Assembly: GCF_022539315.1 (NCBI RefSeq) | Contig: NC_066313.1 | Coordinates: forward strand, 30,851,059 to 30,915,058 | Source: Serinus canaria | Lineage: Eukaryota; Chordata; Aves; Passeriformes; Fringillidae | Length of the DNA stretch: 64,000 nucleotides | Reading direction: 5' to 3' | Shown: positions 48,295 to 61,370 of the stretch, piece by piece | Layout: every line of letters starts with the position of its first letter | Numbering within the stretch: position 1 is the stretch's first letter | Position numbers and translations under genes: made by a program | Notes under the pieces: model-generated | Database searches by the model: none | What the model was told of the DNA's origin: nothing | The model's input: only the letters and a program-made list of their open reading frames with translations

Positions 48295-50398
48295 GACCAA
48301 TCCTGTTTTTTAAGTGTTCAGGCTGCAGGTCTATTCAGTAGAGGCTGAGTGCCTTCATAGCACAAAATTCAGCATTACAAGAAACATCTGTCATGGATGT
48401 CCCATTTTTTCATTTTGACCTCATGGGAAGAAATATTACAAGGCAGAACATTTTCTCAGGAGAGGTTTTTGTATTGCATATGAAGGCATTATTAGCAATT
48501 TTTAAAATATATGTATGTGGATAAATCTGTAGTAAAGAGGACACCTATGAAAATTTATATAGTGTGTTTTTTCGGTAATTCTTGCTTTGTAGATGAACAT
48601 TCTCTGGCCATATCCTTAGAAAACTGGATTGTAAAAAGAGAACAAAGCCCTTCACAGGTGTTTTTACACCTGCAAAGCTGGTTGCCTTTGATTACGAAAA
48701 TAAAGTGGACCTAAAAATAGAAAATATAGTTTTTTTTATTTTATTTTTGGTTTTGATGGATCACTGTGTCATTTCATTGAGATGACAAAAGGAGACAAAT
48801 TTCAGTTTGACTTGTGCATTTTATAAAATTCAAGAGGTTATGGAGATATGTCTTCAGCACAAGGCTGAGCTGTTGCATCGGTGTCCTCATACCAAAACTG
48901 ACATAAAGGACTGCCACAGAAATCCTTTCCCCTTGGTGAACTATTTTATATGTCCTAAATAACAAATGAAATAAATTATCTGATAGTGATGAACTACCTG
49001 CAATACACATGGACACGATCACACTGAGATGCTGTCCCCCTTCTGCAGCTCAAGCTCCACTAAAAGAATAGTATTAATAAACAGAAAATCTAGCTCTCCA
49101 GAGAGTTTTATTTGCTTATCTGTCCTTAAGCAGACATAAAAAAATTGTGTGGATGTATCTATAGATATATGTGTGTGTGTGGTTTTTTATTTATATATCT
49201 TATTTGGTCATATAATATTTTTCTGAATGACCTGATGTCTCTCGGCCCAGAAATGCAATGATGCTAATGTTTTTATACAGGTATTTTTTTGTTTTGTTTT
49301 GGTGGGCTTTTGTTTTGTTTTGTTTGGGTTTTGGTTTTGTTTTGTTTTGTTTTGTTTTTTTTGCCTGAACACTTTTCTGTTCATTTCCATATGGGAGTTT
49401 CAGTCATTTGAAATGTGGTAAATATATTAATGAACTCCAGCTGTATTCTAGTGTAGGGTAGAGTATGAGAAAAATTATTTAAGGTTTCTCAAGCATTTAG
49501 ATATTGGATGCTTGATTGTTGTAACCTTAATATAATTATACTTTTAGGGAGGGTTTTCACGTGTAGTTTATTGGATTTTGAAAAATTACAATAGTGAAAA
49601 ACAAAGCAAAATCTCATCCCTGCACACAGTATAAAACCCTACATGATTCATAGGCAGGATTGGAAACTTTAGTTACATCCAATGAAATTAAAAAATAAGA
49701 ACTTCTGAGTGGTAACCTAAAAGATTTAATAACTATAAATATTTTATAAGCATTTTCTTCTAGGTTTACTACCTTTTTGTTACACAGTAGATGTTGTATA
49801 ACTCTCTTGCTGGATCCCTTTTCTCCTTGTTAACTTTCTTCTCCCTTGCTTTCTTCATTAAACTTTCCTTCCTTGTGTGTAGTTTTTTCTCACCTAGACC
49901 ATGTGTGTACCAGGATGATGTTTCTGCTGGGTGTAATGTGAACACAGCACCCAGGGGTGCAGGGGAGCACTACAGCTCAGTGTCAGCAGGTCAGAGAAAG
50001 CACAGACGTTTGTGCTAATCCCTAAATTGTGGTACCTGCCACAAACACCATGTAAGGCTGAATCTCTGTCCTTCTCTTTTATTAACCAGCACTCTCAGTC
50101 TGGAGCCCAGGGAAGCTGCAGGACATCCTCCTCAGGTTCTGCATGTTCCTAACAAAACTTGGCCCTCACAGCACTGCAGGAGGAATTCCTGCCGTTTCCA
50201 CTGGCAAGGGTAACATTAGGATTTTTAGCTTGTTCCCTACCACAGGAACACATTTAGTGATTTTTAAATTTCTAACTCTCTCTTTTTAAACTTCTACCTA
50301 TCACCTCCTGACCATGAACTGCTCTTTTGCTTAAGGGCCACTGATGCACTCCCTCAGTACCACACAACATAAATGAAAGAGGCAGAAACAGAAGAGCA
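48295..50398. other. Gene-free sequence
   Basis: Holds the TTTTG-rich tract at 49284-49362 and otherwise AT-rich unique DNA. No exon recognised. Confidence 0.5.
49284..49362. repeat. (TTTTG)n imperfect pentanucleotide tract
   Basis: Repeated GTTTT units with GGTGGGC and GGG interruptions. The minus strand is A-rich. Frames across it translate to low-complexity K/N/T/P sequence. Confidence 0.92.
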
Positions 50399-50545
50399 GG
50401 CAGCTCTTCAAGAAGCATTTGGGCAACTCTCCCAGGCACAGGCTGTAAATCTTGGTGCTGTCCTGTGCAGAGCCAGGAGCTGGATTTCAGTGGTCCTTGT
50501 GGGTCGCTTCCAACCCAGCATATTCTAATATTCTGTGATTTCACA
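50399..50545 (+). mobile_element. CR1 3' end, plus strand
   Basis: CAGCTCTTCAAGAAGCATTTG, GGCAACTCTCCCAGGCAC, CTGTCCTGTGCAGAGCCAGG, AGCTGGATTTCAGTGGTCC and TTCCAACCCAGCATATTC, then TAATATTCTGTGATTTC. Same tail class as the minus-strand fragment at 14069-14150. Confidence 0.92.
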
Positions 50546-53487
50546 GAGTTCTGTCACTAAAAGAAGGGATAGCAGCAAGAGCAGAGCTGTGTCTCTTAAG
50601 GCATGGTTGGCACACCTTTTGCAAGTCCCAAAAACCTTCATGCTTCAAAAGTGAACTGCAGAGTTTCCAAAGGTAAGATCTTTCCAGGCTGTTAGAAGGA
50701 GTGACGTGCCAGTAAACCAGCTGCTGACAGGTGTGCAGGCTGTCTGTGTGGGCTGATGGAACCAAGCAGAGGCTCATTCCCCACTCACACAACACCAGCA
50801 GTAGGAATGGGTTCTCCAGTTGACAAAAATATCAGCCTTTCTGAACTGCTGTTTGTTTTTCCTAATCTGTTATGACTCTGATAACGAAAGGATCTTGTTC
50901 CAGTCTTCCCTAGACTTCTAGCCCAGAGTGGCTCTCTCCTTTCTCCTCAGATTTCAGTTTCCTCCTTTGTTATTCTGTTTCAGTGTGTCCTTGTGAATCC
51001 TCTCATTTCCCTTCAATAACTCCAGGTTTTCTTTTACACACTTCTCCTCAGACATAATCCCTCCCAACCAATTTTGTTCTTCCAGTCTGGTTTATTCACT
51101 CCTGTTTGTTATCTGGCCTCAGTTTCCTCATCACCCTCAGACCTACAGCGAGGTTATAACTTTCTCCTGAATCCTACACCTTGTGATGCACACACAATAC
51201 CCAGCTCACTTGCTTCCCTTTAACCTCTCTCTATATTCTTAGTCTTCCATTTCCAGGGCCACTCCTCTTAATAATTTAATTCCCTAGGTTGTCCTATTTC
51301 CAACCTGTTTTTGACTCAAATAAATATCTCTTCCTACCAGCTTGACTTCTACTAGAGAGAGAGGACAAATATTTTCCAATTGTTTTAGAGCCTGGATCAT
51401 ACCAGGCTAAGAAAAGACAGACATGTCCTTAAAGGACCACCTGGCTTACACCTCAAGGAGTGTGGAAATTCAGGGTGCTCTTGTGCTGTGTTATGGGCAC
51501 AATGAAAAATCCCTCAGGCTGGCTTTAGAATGGAAAGCAGTATGACAGCATCAAAAAGGTAATGACTTTGAGGGCTGCCACCTTCAGTCTCAGCATGATC
51601 CCTATGTAATTATTCTTTCCAGCCCTTTTTTCTCCCCATCCAACTCTGACCTTGCTTAGGTTTCCCAACACATCACTGAATCATCCTGATCATACATGCC
51701 CTCCATTCTGTGGGGGATGAGCTGCATTACATGAACCCAGGGAGCGATGAGACACCCAAAGAAGCTTCTTGGCTCTTCAAAGAATCACATGACTTTTAAA
51801 TTACTTGTTTTAAGTTACTTTCAAGAACTTTCAAGAATGTGTTTTGATTCTTTCTTGGCATGTACTCGCAGACTGGTGTCACAAAGAATGAAAGGGTACC
51901 CAAAGCCAGTAGGAATTATTAGACATCTCATGAAGGTCTGTCTTGCTCACTGTGTTTCCAAATAATCAGTGATTTTCAGATAAGCTTCCAAGAACTCAGC
52001 CTCTCCTGTGGAGCATATACAAACCTCCAAGGACTGCAAAAATCCAGCAGACAGTGAAATTCCTGGCAGTTATGAGAATCCCAGCTTCAAGTAATACAAT
52101 GCAATTTTTTTTCTAATCCCAGATGAAGTCTGAGAGTGAAAATGAAATGAAAAGCTCTCTATTGGAGACTGAGTCTGGCTGTAAGTCTTAAACACCCTTG
52201 GAGGGGGCATTTTTTATTTTAAAAATGTGTTTTGCCAGTCAATTGGGAGCCATCTAGGTATCACTTACAAATTCTGTTGAGTCTATGAGCTCTCTATATT
52301 TCTACTTTTGTGCTATCTTTTGGTGCATTTGTTAGATGAAATACCACCAAGCCTGTAGGTTAAAGGGAAAAAGAATACAGATCCTCTGAAGCCCAGGTCA
52401 GACCTCTCTCCATTAAGACAAACTCTCCACATGCTGCCAGTTAATAGTAGATTTTTTTTTTGCTTGATGTCCTGTCAAAATACAGGTTGAATCAATGAAG
52501 CAGAACCAAAGCTTTAAGGTTTTAGCTTTGAAATTTCTCAGCACTGATACATGAAATGGATACTATGAAATTATTTTGTTTACAGTTCTATACCATGGGA
52601 TAAAAATAGATTAGTGAATTTTCACAGAGAAACTGAAGCCTCTTTCCTCTTTGTTTTGACTGAGTGCTGAATGCAGCAGAAGCACCTTTTTATTTAGTGT
52701 AGTCTCATGACTGCCTACACCCCCATTATGTAATTAAAAAACCCCAAACCCATCAACACCCAAAACCCTGTAGAGAAAGAAGGCTTTCTGCGAGACAGAC
52801 TTTTGTGTGGATAACAGAGCAAATTAGACATAAGCTTGCAGTGGCAGCACAAAATACCTGGGTAATTGCAGAAAAGTTTACCTTCAATCTTTAAAGGAGC
52901 AGCGTTGGGATGCTGAAAATTGTCACACATAAATTGCTATTTCATCTCTAGAGCAAACACAGGCACAGAAGAAAATGTATTTTAAATAGGGTGAATTCCA
53001 AGGTGCTATAAATGATGTTTTATCATGGTTTCCATTGTGGAAAAAGCAGAGAAAGGAGCATAAGCATGTCTCTGGCAGTGCAGAAACCCCGTGTGGTTTG
53101 TCCCTGTTAAGGTGAGGGTCGTGCAGTGACCTGTATGTAGGACTTGGAGTCAAGATTTGCAACCTGGCTTTTGTTCTGATCTCCTTGAGGCTCTAGGCAG
53201 GGAAGAAATTTCATTTCTTGCCTTAAGTATTGTTATTTTTAGAATGTGCATGAAAATGTTTTCCTGTGTTAGAGGGCAGATTTGAGGGTTAAGACTCAAA
53301 ACTGAGAAGCTGAGACTGCTGATAGGGAAACAGGAAATATCACGATCCTGCCTCAAGCATCCAATTCCACTCCTTGTGTGATGGCAAATTACTTTTGATT
53401 GATTCAAAGTTCATATCTCAACACAGGTTGTCCTTTGAACCATGCAATCCTAACAGACACAGATTTGAAGGCACAGTTCCTAGGAAT
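50546..53487. other. Gene-free sequence with a pyrimidine-rich stretch
   Basis: From about 50880 to 51340 the plus strand is strongly pyrimidine-rich (44 of 60 bases in 50941-51000) but is not a simple repeat. Elsewhere the DNA is ordinary unique sequence. No exon recognised. Confidence 0.45.
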
Positions 53488-54113
53488 AAAGAACCATAGA
53501 ATGGGTTGAGCCAGAAGGGGCACTAAAGACCTCTTGTTACTATCCCCCTGCCTTGGGCAGGGGCATCTTCCACTAGACCAACTTTTTCAGGGCCTCATCC
53601 AGCCTGACCTTGCACATTTCCAGGGATAGGGCAGCTGCAGCTTCCCTGAGCAACCTGTTCCACACTCCCAATGAAGAATTTCTTCCTAATCCCGAATCTA
53701 AACCTACTCTCTTTCAGGTTAAAGCCATTCCCCCTTGCTCTATCATTACATACCCCTGACAAAAGTCCCTTCCCAGCTCTCTTATAACCCCTTTTAGGTA
53801 CTGGAAGGGATTCCAAAGTCTTCCTGGAGCTTTCTCTTCTCCAGGCTGAACAAACTCAACTCTCTCAGCCTGCCTCCAGAGGAGAGGTGCTTCAGATCTC
53901 TGACCATCACTGTGACCCTCCTCTAGGATTCCACAGGCCCACATCCTTCTTGTGCTGAGGGCTCCAGGGCTGGATGCAGTACTGCAGGTGGGGACTCACA
54001 AGAGCAGAGGGGAGTGCAGAATCACCTGCCTTGATCCTGCTGGTCACTCTGTTTTGGATGGTCAGGTTTCTGCGCTGCGAGCGCGCATCGCTGAGCCATA
54101 TCCATAACTGCAC
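53488..54113 (-). mobile_element. Long CR1 copy with decayed ORF2 C-terminus, minus strand
   Basis: About 626 bp. The 3' end is at the left (CCATAGAATGGGTTGAGCC) and the UTR follows in reverse: GGCATCTTCCACTAGACC, ATTTCCAGGGATAGGGCAG, TTCTTCCTAATCCCGAATC and CCCCCTTGCTCTATCATTAC. The right part is the end of ORF2, the CR1 reverse-transcriptase protein: the minus-strand frame from 54113 to 53907 carries LVSPHLQYCIQPWSPQHKKD at residues 38-57, the family's RPHLEYCVQFWAPQYKKD region. Near 54058 about 20 bp of consensus seem to be missing before TTTCTGCGCTGCGAGCGC. The frame then breaks into separate short pieces, so no working protein is possible. Confidence 0.93.
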
Positions 54114-55258
54114 TCATAGTGACCAGGAGGGGCAACTCTCAGACATCTCAGATCCCACCAGGATCTTTTCCAGGAAACCCAACCACATGCTCCATTTCCA
54201 TATGTGTTTGAAGCACACAGCTCTGGTGAACACCAGCTCTGCTGATCTTCTGTTACACACTCTGCTGAGTTCAACACAAACCCACTGTGGCTCCTTGTAA
54301 AATGTTTGCTGTGTTTCATCTGCTACAGTTACAAAATAAATCAAATATCTGTTCTTGGATGCTTTCCCTCTCTCTATCCCAAGCTGCTCTTTCAACTCAC
54401 TGTCCCTCAAGGATCCTATTTCAGTGTTAATACTTTATGCATTTACCATTATAAATAAAGAATATAAACATGGAACATAAATGCATTCCTGAAGGACAAA
54501 ATAGCACTACAAACCCTCTTTTTGTTTCTCTGCATTTGACAAATTATTTCTCAAGAGAATAAAAGGTGTACCTAAGGAAATGTCTGCCAGTCAAAAGTTT
54601 AAATGAAAAACAGAGCAAGAAAACACACAATGTTTTAAAGTTCTAACTAAATTCAAACAAAGGATACCTTAGGGAAGCAAAAGTAAGACTGGTATGTGTC
54701 CATTAAAACATTCACATGTAACCTTTGATTTCTTTTGTTCAGAAGACTTTGAGTTGATAGGAAGAAGATGTTAAAATGGGATTACATCATCAGCCATGCA
54801 GGGACTGAAGGAGAAGTCAGTCACTGGATACACTTGTCTCATTTTTTGTGCAAGATGTTTCAAGTACTCTGAAACTAGTAAATGTGATGCACTAAAAAAA
54901 TCTCAAAATTGTAACCACTGATATATTTGAAGATTTTATTCTGGATGCAAGAGGCTATCCAGGCAGTGTTACATTTCTTGGCAGAGAGATTCTGCAAATA
55001 TATATTAAAAAAAAAAAAAAAAAGGAAAAAAGCAAGCTGCAGAGAATATGCAGAACACTTTATGTACTAGGTTACTAGGTGGGAAGGAGGGACTACAGAG
55101 AAGCAGTGAGGAAAGGTCTGTGCAAAATCTTCTCTTCATTCCCTGTGACCTAACCAGGTCACACCAAAGACCCTGACCATCTGAGGAAAACTTCCAGTTC
55201 TTTGGAAGAATGACAGAGCCAGACTTTTAATCCAGGTCTAGTGCCAGAGTGAGATAGT
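54114..55258. other. Gene-free sequence
   Basis: Unique AT-rich DNA with an A17 run at 55007-55023. The open frames at 54114-54410 (minus) and overlapping lines have no recognised relatives. Confidence 0.5.
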
Positions 55259-55330
55259 AATCATAGAAACATCCAATCATTGAGGTTGGAAAAGACCTCC
55301 AAGACCACAAAGTCCAATGTTACCTGATGC
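55259..55330 (-). mobile_element. CR1 3' end fragment, minus strand
   Basis: AATCATAGAAACATCCAATC, ATTGAGGTTGGAAAAGACC, TCCAAGACCACAAAGTCC: the reversed CR1 tail of the GTTGGAAAAGACCTCCAAG class. Homology is lost after about 70 bp. Confidence 0.87.
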
Positions 55331-57048
55331 TTCACTGTGGGCCTATTGCACTTCTTCCTTCCATCATTTCCCAGATGCTGAAGTGTGATCTTTGTCCCTT
55401 CAGGAAGGTGAGCAGACAGTAATGACAACCAAACCCATATTCCAGAGTATGTCACAATTTCTAACTTGCACAATTTCTCTCTTCTAACAGATTGGTTTTT
55501 TTTTGCAAATCCTGACATATTATGAACTATGAATTTCTAGGACTCAGTAACTAATACTAAAGCTGGACGAAGACCTTAATTTTACATTATAAATTGGTAC
55601 AAATGATGCCATTTACAGCACTCTGGCAGGTTTCAACATGAGACCTACCAATGCCACTAGAGATTAATGAAATCTCTGTTCCCAAATGCATTTTACAGTT
55701 TTTTTCCCAGAGAGAAGTACTTTGCACTTTTTGAACTTCCAGGCTGATGGGTTGAGCACACAATTGGTACAGGCTTTTTTTAAGTGGATAATCGAGTACA
55801 TGGCTGAGAAAATTACAAACCAGATGCAAAGTGGATGGTCTCCCTTGGGGCTTGGAGAAGTGGAGAAACAAAAAAATCTACAGGACATTTCTAGTGAATC
55901 AGACCCTTGTTCTCCTCCACAAAGGAGGAGGGGAAAAAAACATGGTGACACACAAAACATGTGGTAACAAATTGATGGCGACTTCTACAAAATGGGAGTA
56001 TGAACTATATGGCATGTAGATAAAAGGGAATGCATCTGCAAAACATGTGAGGAAAATTGTGAATATAATTCTAGCAATTATGATTATAGTGTTGTATACT
56101 CTACTGCACTTAATTACAATTTTCCATTCTTTTCATGCTATGGAAATGGACTAAATGTATCTCAAAAAGACAAGCAATCTGTGGCATGAATAGGAACCTC
56201 CTTTATCTTAATACAATGAGGTCCACATTTAACAAACATGGCAGCATCTCTGTGAGAATTTTAATTACAAAATGAACATAGTGATAAAAATTAGCAGCCT
56301 TTTTTTTCATCTGAGAACATGAATAGGATTATTAGTGTTATTAAGAAGATTTGTGTTGTTTTGTTACTTTTTAAAAAGTAGTTTCCTTTAAGATTTACAT
56401 TAAAACTATAATCTTTCCTTTATAAAAAACATTAAAATTTTATTTTATTGGAAGGGGAAGAGGTCTGTTTAAAAAAAAAACCTCTTCATTTATGTGCTGA
56501 ACACTTTCCTTCTTTTTCTCTATTGTAATGAGAAGATGTGCAAGTTTCATAGTACACACATACACAATTAAAAGTTAAAACATGATCATAATAATTCCTC
56601 CTAAACTGTGAACCAGAACAGTTTGTCTATGTAGATCTGTGAAATATTTGGTAAATAATGAATTCTGCTTAGGAACACTGATCTAGAAAGGAAGCCTCAG
56701 GGAACTGAATTAATATGCAGAGAGTTTTTTGGTAATGCATTTAAAAGTGTACACTTGAGTTTCAGGTGCTGGTTTCAGGCAGTTTTCAGAAGTTCCACTG
56801 AATAAATGAGCCAGGGTGGATTTACAGGATCTGGAGAACTAAGTCATCATACCTCTTGACAGGGGAAGTTTATGAAAGAATAGTGTGGTTCAACACAAGG
56901 TTTTTGGTGGCCCAAATTATGGGCAAAACTATCCTTGGATATAGTAAAATTCTGAGTTACACAATTCTCTGTAAAGATGCACTAATAAATCTTGACAATT
57001 CATTACTACATCATGTATACTGAAAGGTTCATTCACTTTATGGTTTTT

Positions 57049-57050
<2 letters not shown>
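55331..57050. other. Gene-free sequence
   Basis: AT-rich unique DNA. Overlapping 90-100-codon frames on both strands at 55587-55967 match nothing I recognise. No exon or repeat family seen. Confidence 0.5.

Positions 57051-57084
<34 letters not shown>
57051..57084. repeat. T34 homopolymer
   Basis: An uninterrupted run of 34 T, the longest homopolymer in the window. No SINE or processed pseudogene body is recognisable immediately to its left, where a minus-strand insertion would lie. The length is likely to vary between individuals and is hard to sequence accurately. Confidence 0.92.
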
Positions 57085-57085
<1 letters not shown>

Positions 57086-60000
57086 TGAGCATTTTAGAGT
57101 TCAAGAAATTGGATAACTTGCCTCTAAAAAACTCAGAAATTCTGGTTGTGTGTTCACAGATGAAGACTTTGTTGCACAGGGATGCTGTGACTGACCATAT
57201 TGGCCATTCTCAGACCTACTACCCAGGAACACACAGGAGAGAAAAGAAACCAAGCCAGAGAAAAGCATATAAACCTGCTCATTATGACATCTATATGGTT
57301 GTCATTATTATTTTCTCTCTGCTCAGAAAGACTTTTGAAGGTTGAAGGGAGAGTTATTTACTATCAAGTGAACCTTTTTTCAGGATTCATTGTGAAACCA
57401 CACACTTGCTTCCTACAAAAAGAAGCTTTAATTAATCAGAGTTCATTAAGCTCTGTAGAAGTCTTAAGGGCCATGGACAACAGGGAGGATGCTCTCCAAA
57501 GTATAACCTGTAAGAGTAACAAAGCCAGGAAGGAGGAGACAGTGTCCCAGTTCTGCTGAAGCATGTGAGGCTTGTGAGCACCCACACCTAGCGATCTACA
57601 TTTGAACACAGCTGATCAGCTGTGCCTCCTCAGCAAAATCTGTGTGTGGGCTGTGTCTGAGTTGGTAAAAACTGGGTTGAATTTATTTCTTAAACATTTT
57701 TCATTGTCAGTTCAGATTCTACATTCTCTGTAGAGTTCAGGTAGAATTTTTTAGTTTTCCACCATCTGCTATAATTCCTGCAGTATATGATGTAAGGTAG
57801 GACATAAACAGCACTTCTTCTCCTGGTTGAATTCAGGCTAATTTAGACAATTGCAGATGTCCAATATTATGCTTGAGAATTAATTAATATTTGTATTTCC
57901 CACAAGCCACTTGCTATGAATTTTCTATCAATTGCTTTGCCTGTTTTTCAACCAGTCCCTACTGTTGCATTCTGTACAAAAGATGACATTCCTACTTGAG
58001 GTCATCTAGCTGAGCATTTTTTACACCCCCTACTGCCTGCTGCAGAGGCTTTGTCTAGACTTAGAAACACCAGCTAACTGAGATTGATTTATCCCAGTCT
58101 GGACAAGCTGTACAGCTCTCTATCTCAAATTTGATCTCTTCCCATCTGTATTATCTTGGATTCATCATAACTCTTTCTCTGTAACCAAGATATCCATGTT
58201 TTAGTACTAAATATCAGGACGCCAGAACCTACCACACCTTTGTCACTGATTAAGCTTCTGTTTCACCAAAAGTCTGAAAAGGACATTTTATTGCTTTTTA
58301 AGTATTTTTGATTTTGCACATCTTAATAATTTTCTTCAGTAAGAGAAAATTCTTCCTCTGTAGTATTTAGTCTTTGATAATAAGGAGAAGAAGATGACTT
58401 TTTTTTCCTTTTTTTTTTCATAGATAGCCATATCTAGGAAAAAGCTGACTTCTAAAAAGTTACTTTGAACATATATAATCAGAAAAGAATAATTTAATTA
58501 AAGTCCATTAAGAAATCTAATATTTATTATTAGCTTGTGTACTTCCTAATTGTTTTATAGGCTTTTATTTTTATGGCAAGATTCCAGTCATTTACAAATA
58601 CATGGAACTTGATACATATCCAAGCAAAGAAATGCATTTGCAACTTTGTTTAAAGAGGAAATTGTCAAAAATGTCAGAGCATAACCTTTCACAACAGAGA
58701 AAAAATAACTTTGCTTTTAATGAAGTGGTTCTTCTCTTCCTTGTTAATATATTATAAAATACATTACCAATTTTGGAGGGCAAAAAGGGGAAAGGGGACT
58801 GCACTTAGAAAGTGTAGGACTGTGTAATGTCAGTAATGCCAAGAGATTAAAAAATTAAATCAATATATCAGGGTTCACCCAATGCATTGTCTTTTCCAAT
58901 TTTTCTTGTGAACACCAGAAATAGATTCTGACCTCAGCCAAATCTTGGTGCTGTAAATACTATCCTTATGCAAAGGAAAACTAAATTAACTTTTTTAAAT
59001 GAATAGCAGTTTATAAATTGGGGCTCCTGAATGCAAACATTTTTCTAAAGACTCTCTGGGACTACTCTGCACTTAATTAGGTAGCATCCTTCTGTCTGAA
59101 TTAATGAGTTAAGAGTGTAGAACCCTTGCAGATACAGTAATGTCCACTAAAAAGGAATCAGCTCAGAGAATATGAAATGATAATTCCATTAGTTCTGATT
59201 TATGGGGAGCTCCTGATATCTTGATATCATCTGTTGTAGTTGTGCACTGATTTTAAGAGGCGGGTAATGTCAGAAAGAAACATTTCTTGCTGTTTTCTGG
59301 TTAGCAATTAAACACAAGTGTAACAGACACAAATATAGCTTTAACAGCTTTAAATTTAAATTTTGTAGTCTGAAAGTCAAAACCACAGGCAATGGGAAAA
59401 TAATGATACTACAGTTACCTGGGGAATTCAGCTAAAAGGGAATCAATTTTATTGTAAAGATCATGCTTTTAATCCACCTCTACCTGAGTGCCAGATGGTC
59501 AAACCAAAGAATCAACACATTAGGCAGATGGACTTGGTATCTGATTCCCAATTACTAGAGTTGCTTCATGTGGAAGGTTACTTCTACTGATCAGAGAAAA
59601 TTATTTGTACCCAGATGGTGCCAAAAAATTGCTCACTCTTTCAGTATTAAAGGTTCCCAATTATCTTTCAAAGTTAGGCAGTAGCATTAAAGATTTCATC
59701 CAGGGCTCATGGAAGGTATTTATTGAGGTTGGTAGGTTTGGATCTAACCTTAAATGTGGGTGATAAAAACTTAGGGACAATGAGTTGTTAAGGTATGTAA
59801 GCCAGGTAATTAAGCTCTGCTCTATGCTGAGCAAGAAAAAAGGCACTAGACATCACACAAGAAACCATGGGATGCAACAAATTACTCTGTGAGACTCAGG
59901 CCAAAGCTTGCAGGGATGGATGGATCCTGCAGGTGTTTAAGGAGGAGTCTGATCAGACACAACCAAAACCCACAAATACACAAGGGGGCTTAGGAGCTTT

Positions 60001-61295
60001 TGGGGAGCAGAGCCTTGTCATCCCTACACACAGTGCACACAGAGCAGCAGCAGTAAGACTGGTGAGGGCTGAGATTACATGGGAAAGTATAGCAGAAATA
60101 CAATATTTGATTCAGATTTGACAGAACTGGGGCCAATAGAGTGAAACAATTGGGTGCAGATTGTTTATTCGTGAAGAGACAAAAGCGGTGAAAGAACCAT
60201 CATGCTAAAATAGAAAAGCGGTGGAATATGAAGTGGGAATAACCTTGAAGCCTGACCAGCTGGAGAGGAAAGCACAGGACAGGGCCATCAATACTCCTGA
60301 AGCCCATGTGACATTACACTGCTTCTGTTTTTGCAGGTGCTGTTAAAGGTGTGGTTCCCTGTTTGTGCTGGTCTGCACACACACAGTGTGTGCATGGGAT
60401 TGCACATTCTTCCCTTCTCAAGGGTGGACCCCAAAATGGAAAAAACAACAGCCTTATATCCAGCAGTCTAGGAAAGAAGAAGGTCTGAAGGACAAGCAGG
60501 TGTCTTTTCCTTTTAACAAAAAGTGTCAAAAGTATTTAAAATATTCCTAGTACATATTATAGGACAATAGACCTGAAAACAATAGAACTCTATGAAAAGC
60601 AATAAAGCTCCATTAAACCTTGTTCAGGCTGCTACAGGCAACCCTGCATTAGTTACCAGCTGTACATAGTTATTTAGTCAAAGCCTCTATTTCAGTGACA
60701 ATTCACCATCAAAGTGATAAATAGAAGCATTGTTTGATGGATTCAACAAGTTGGCTCTGTAGATATCTGTGCATCCAGAGGTTAGAGGCAGGCACTGTTC
60801 TGACTGGAGCTCATGCCTTCCCAAAGCTGACACACTGGAACTGGGTTCCAAATTCCCTCCCCCCACCCATCTCATGTGTTCATGACATTTGCATTAACTT
60901 GCAGCCTAAAGATGAGAGACTATTAATCTTGATACCCAGATATAAATAAATGAATGAATAAATATTATGTACATATAAAATTTATATGCATATATGTAAA
61001 CTCACAAAGTATTCTTTTGGGGCCAAACCAAAATGCACACTTTCTTACCAAATAATGTGTATTTCCTTTGGAAATAACATTCAGGCCAGTAAAAAACTTT
61101 TGATTTAACTGAAAGTTGTACTATCCCTTTTAGCATTTTCCCTCCATTTAAAATGCCATCACTATTTTGAAATGCTTAATTTCCAAAACAGAATTCTAGT
61201 TGGGAGACAAAGAAACTGGAATTATAGCAAACATCAGTCTTTGGAATTTTTAAAGGTTTTTCTTTTCAGGTTTTTAACTGTGGTTATTCAAGGAA
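57085..61295. other. Long gene-free stretch
   Basis: About 4.2 kb with no recognised repeat family. Contains the double E-box palindrome at 57607-57624, a TGCACACAC/GTGTGTGCA inverted repeat at 60374-60394, and an AT-rich tract with AATAAATGAATG words near 60945-61000. Small open frames show no domains. Confidence 0.5.
57607..57624. promoter_or_regulatory. Perfect 18-bp palindrome with two CAGCTG E-boxes
   Basis: CACAGCTGATCAGCTGTG is its own reverse complement and holds two CAGCTG E-boxes, a sequence bound by bHLH factors such as the MYOD and ASCL families. The match is seen directly; any regulatory role is inference. Confidence 0.3.
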
Positions 61296-61370
61296 TAGAA
61301 TCAGAGAACCATATAGGTTGGAAAAGACCTCCAAGAACATTGAGTCCAACCATTATCAATTCCCTCAAAC
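61296..61370 (-). mobile_element. CR1 3' end fragment, minus strand
   Basis: GAATAGAATCAGAGAACC, ATATAGGTTGGAAAAGACC, TCCAAGAACATTGAGTCC and AACCATTATCAA are a reversed CR1 tail. The rest of the element is missing or unrecognisable. Confidence 0.87.
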
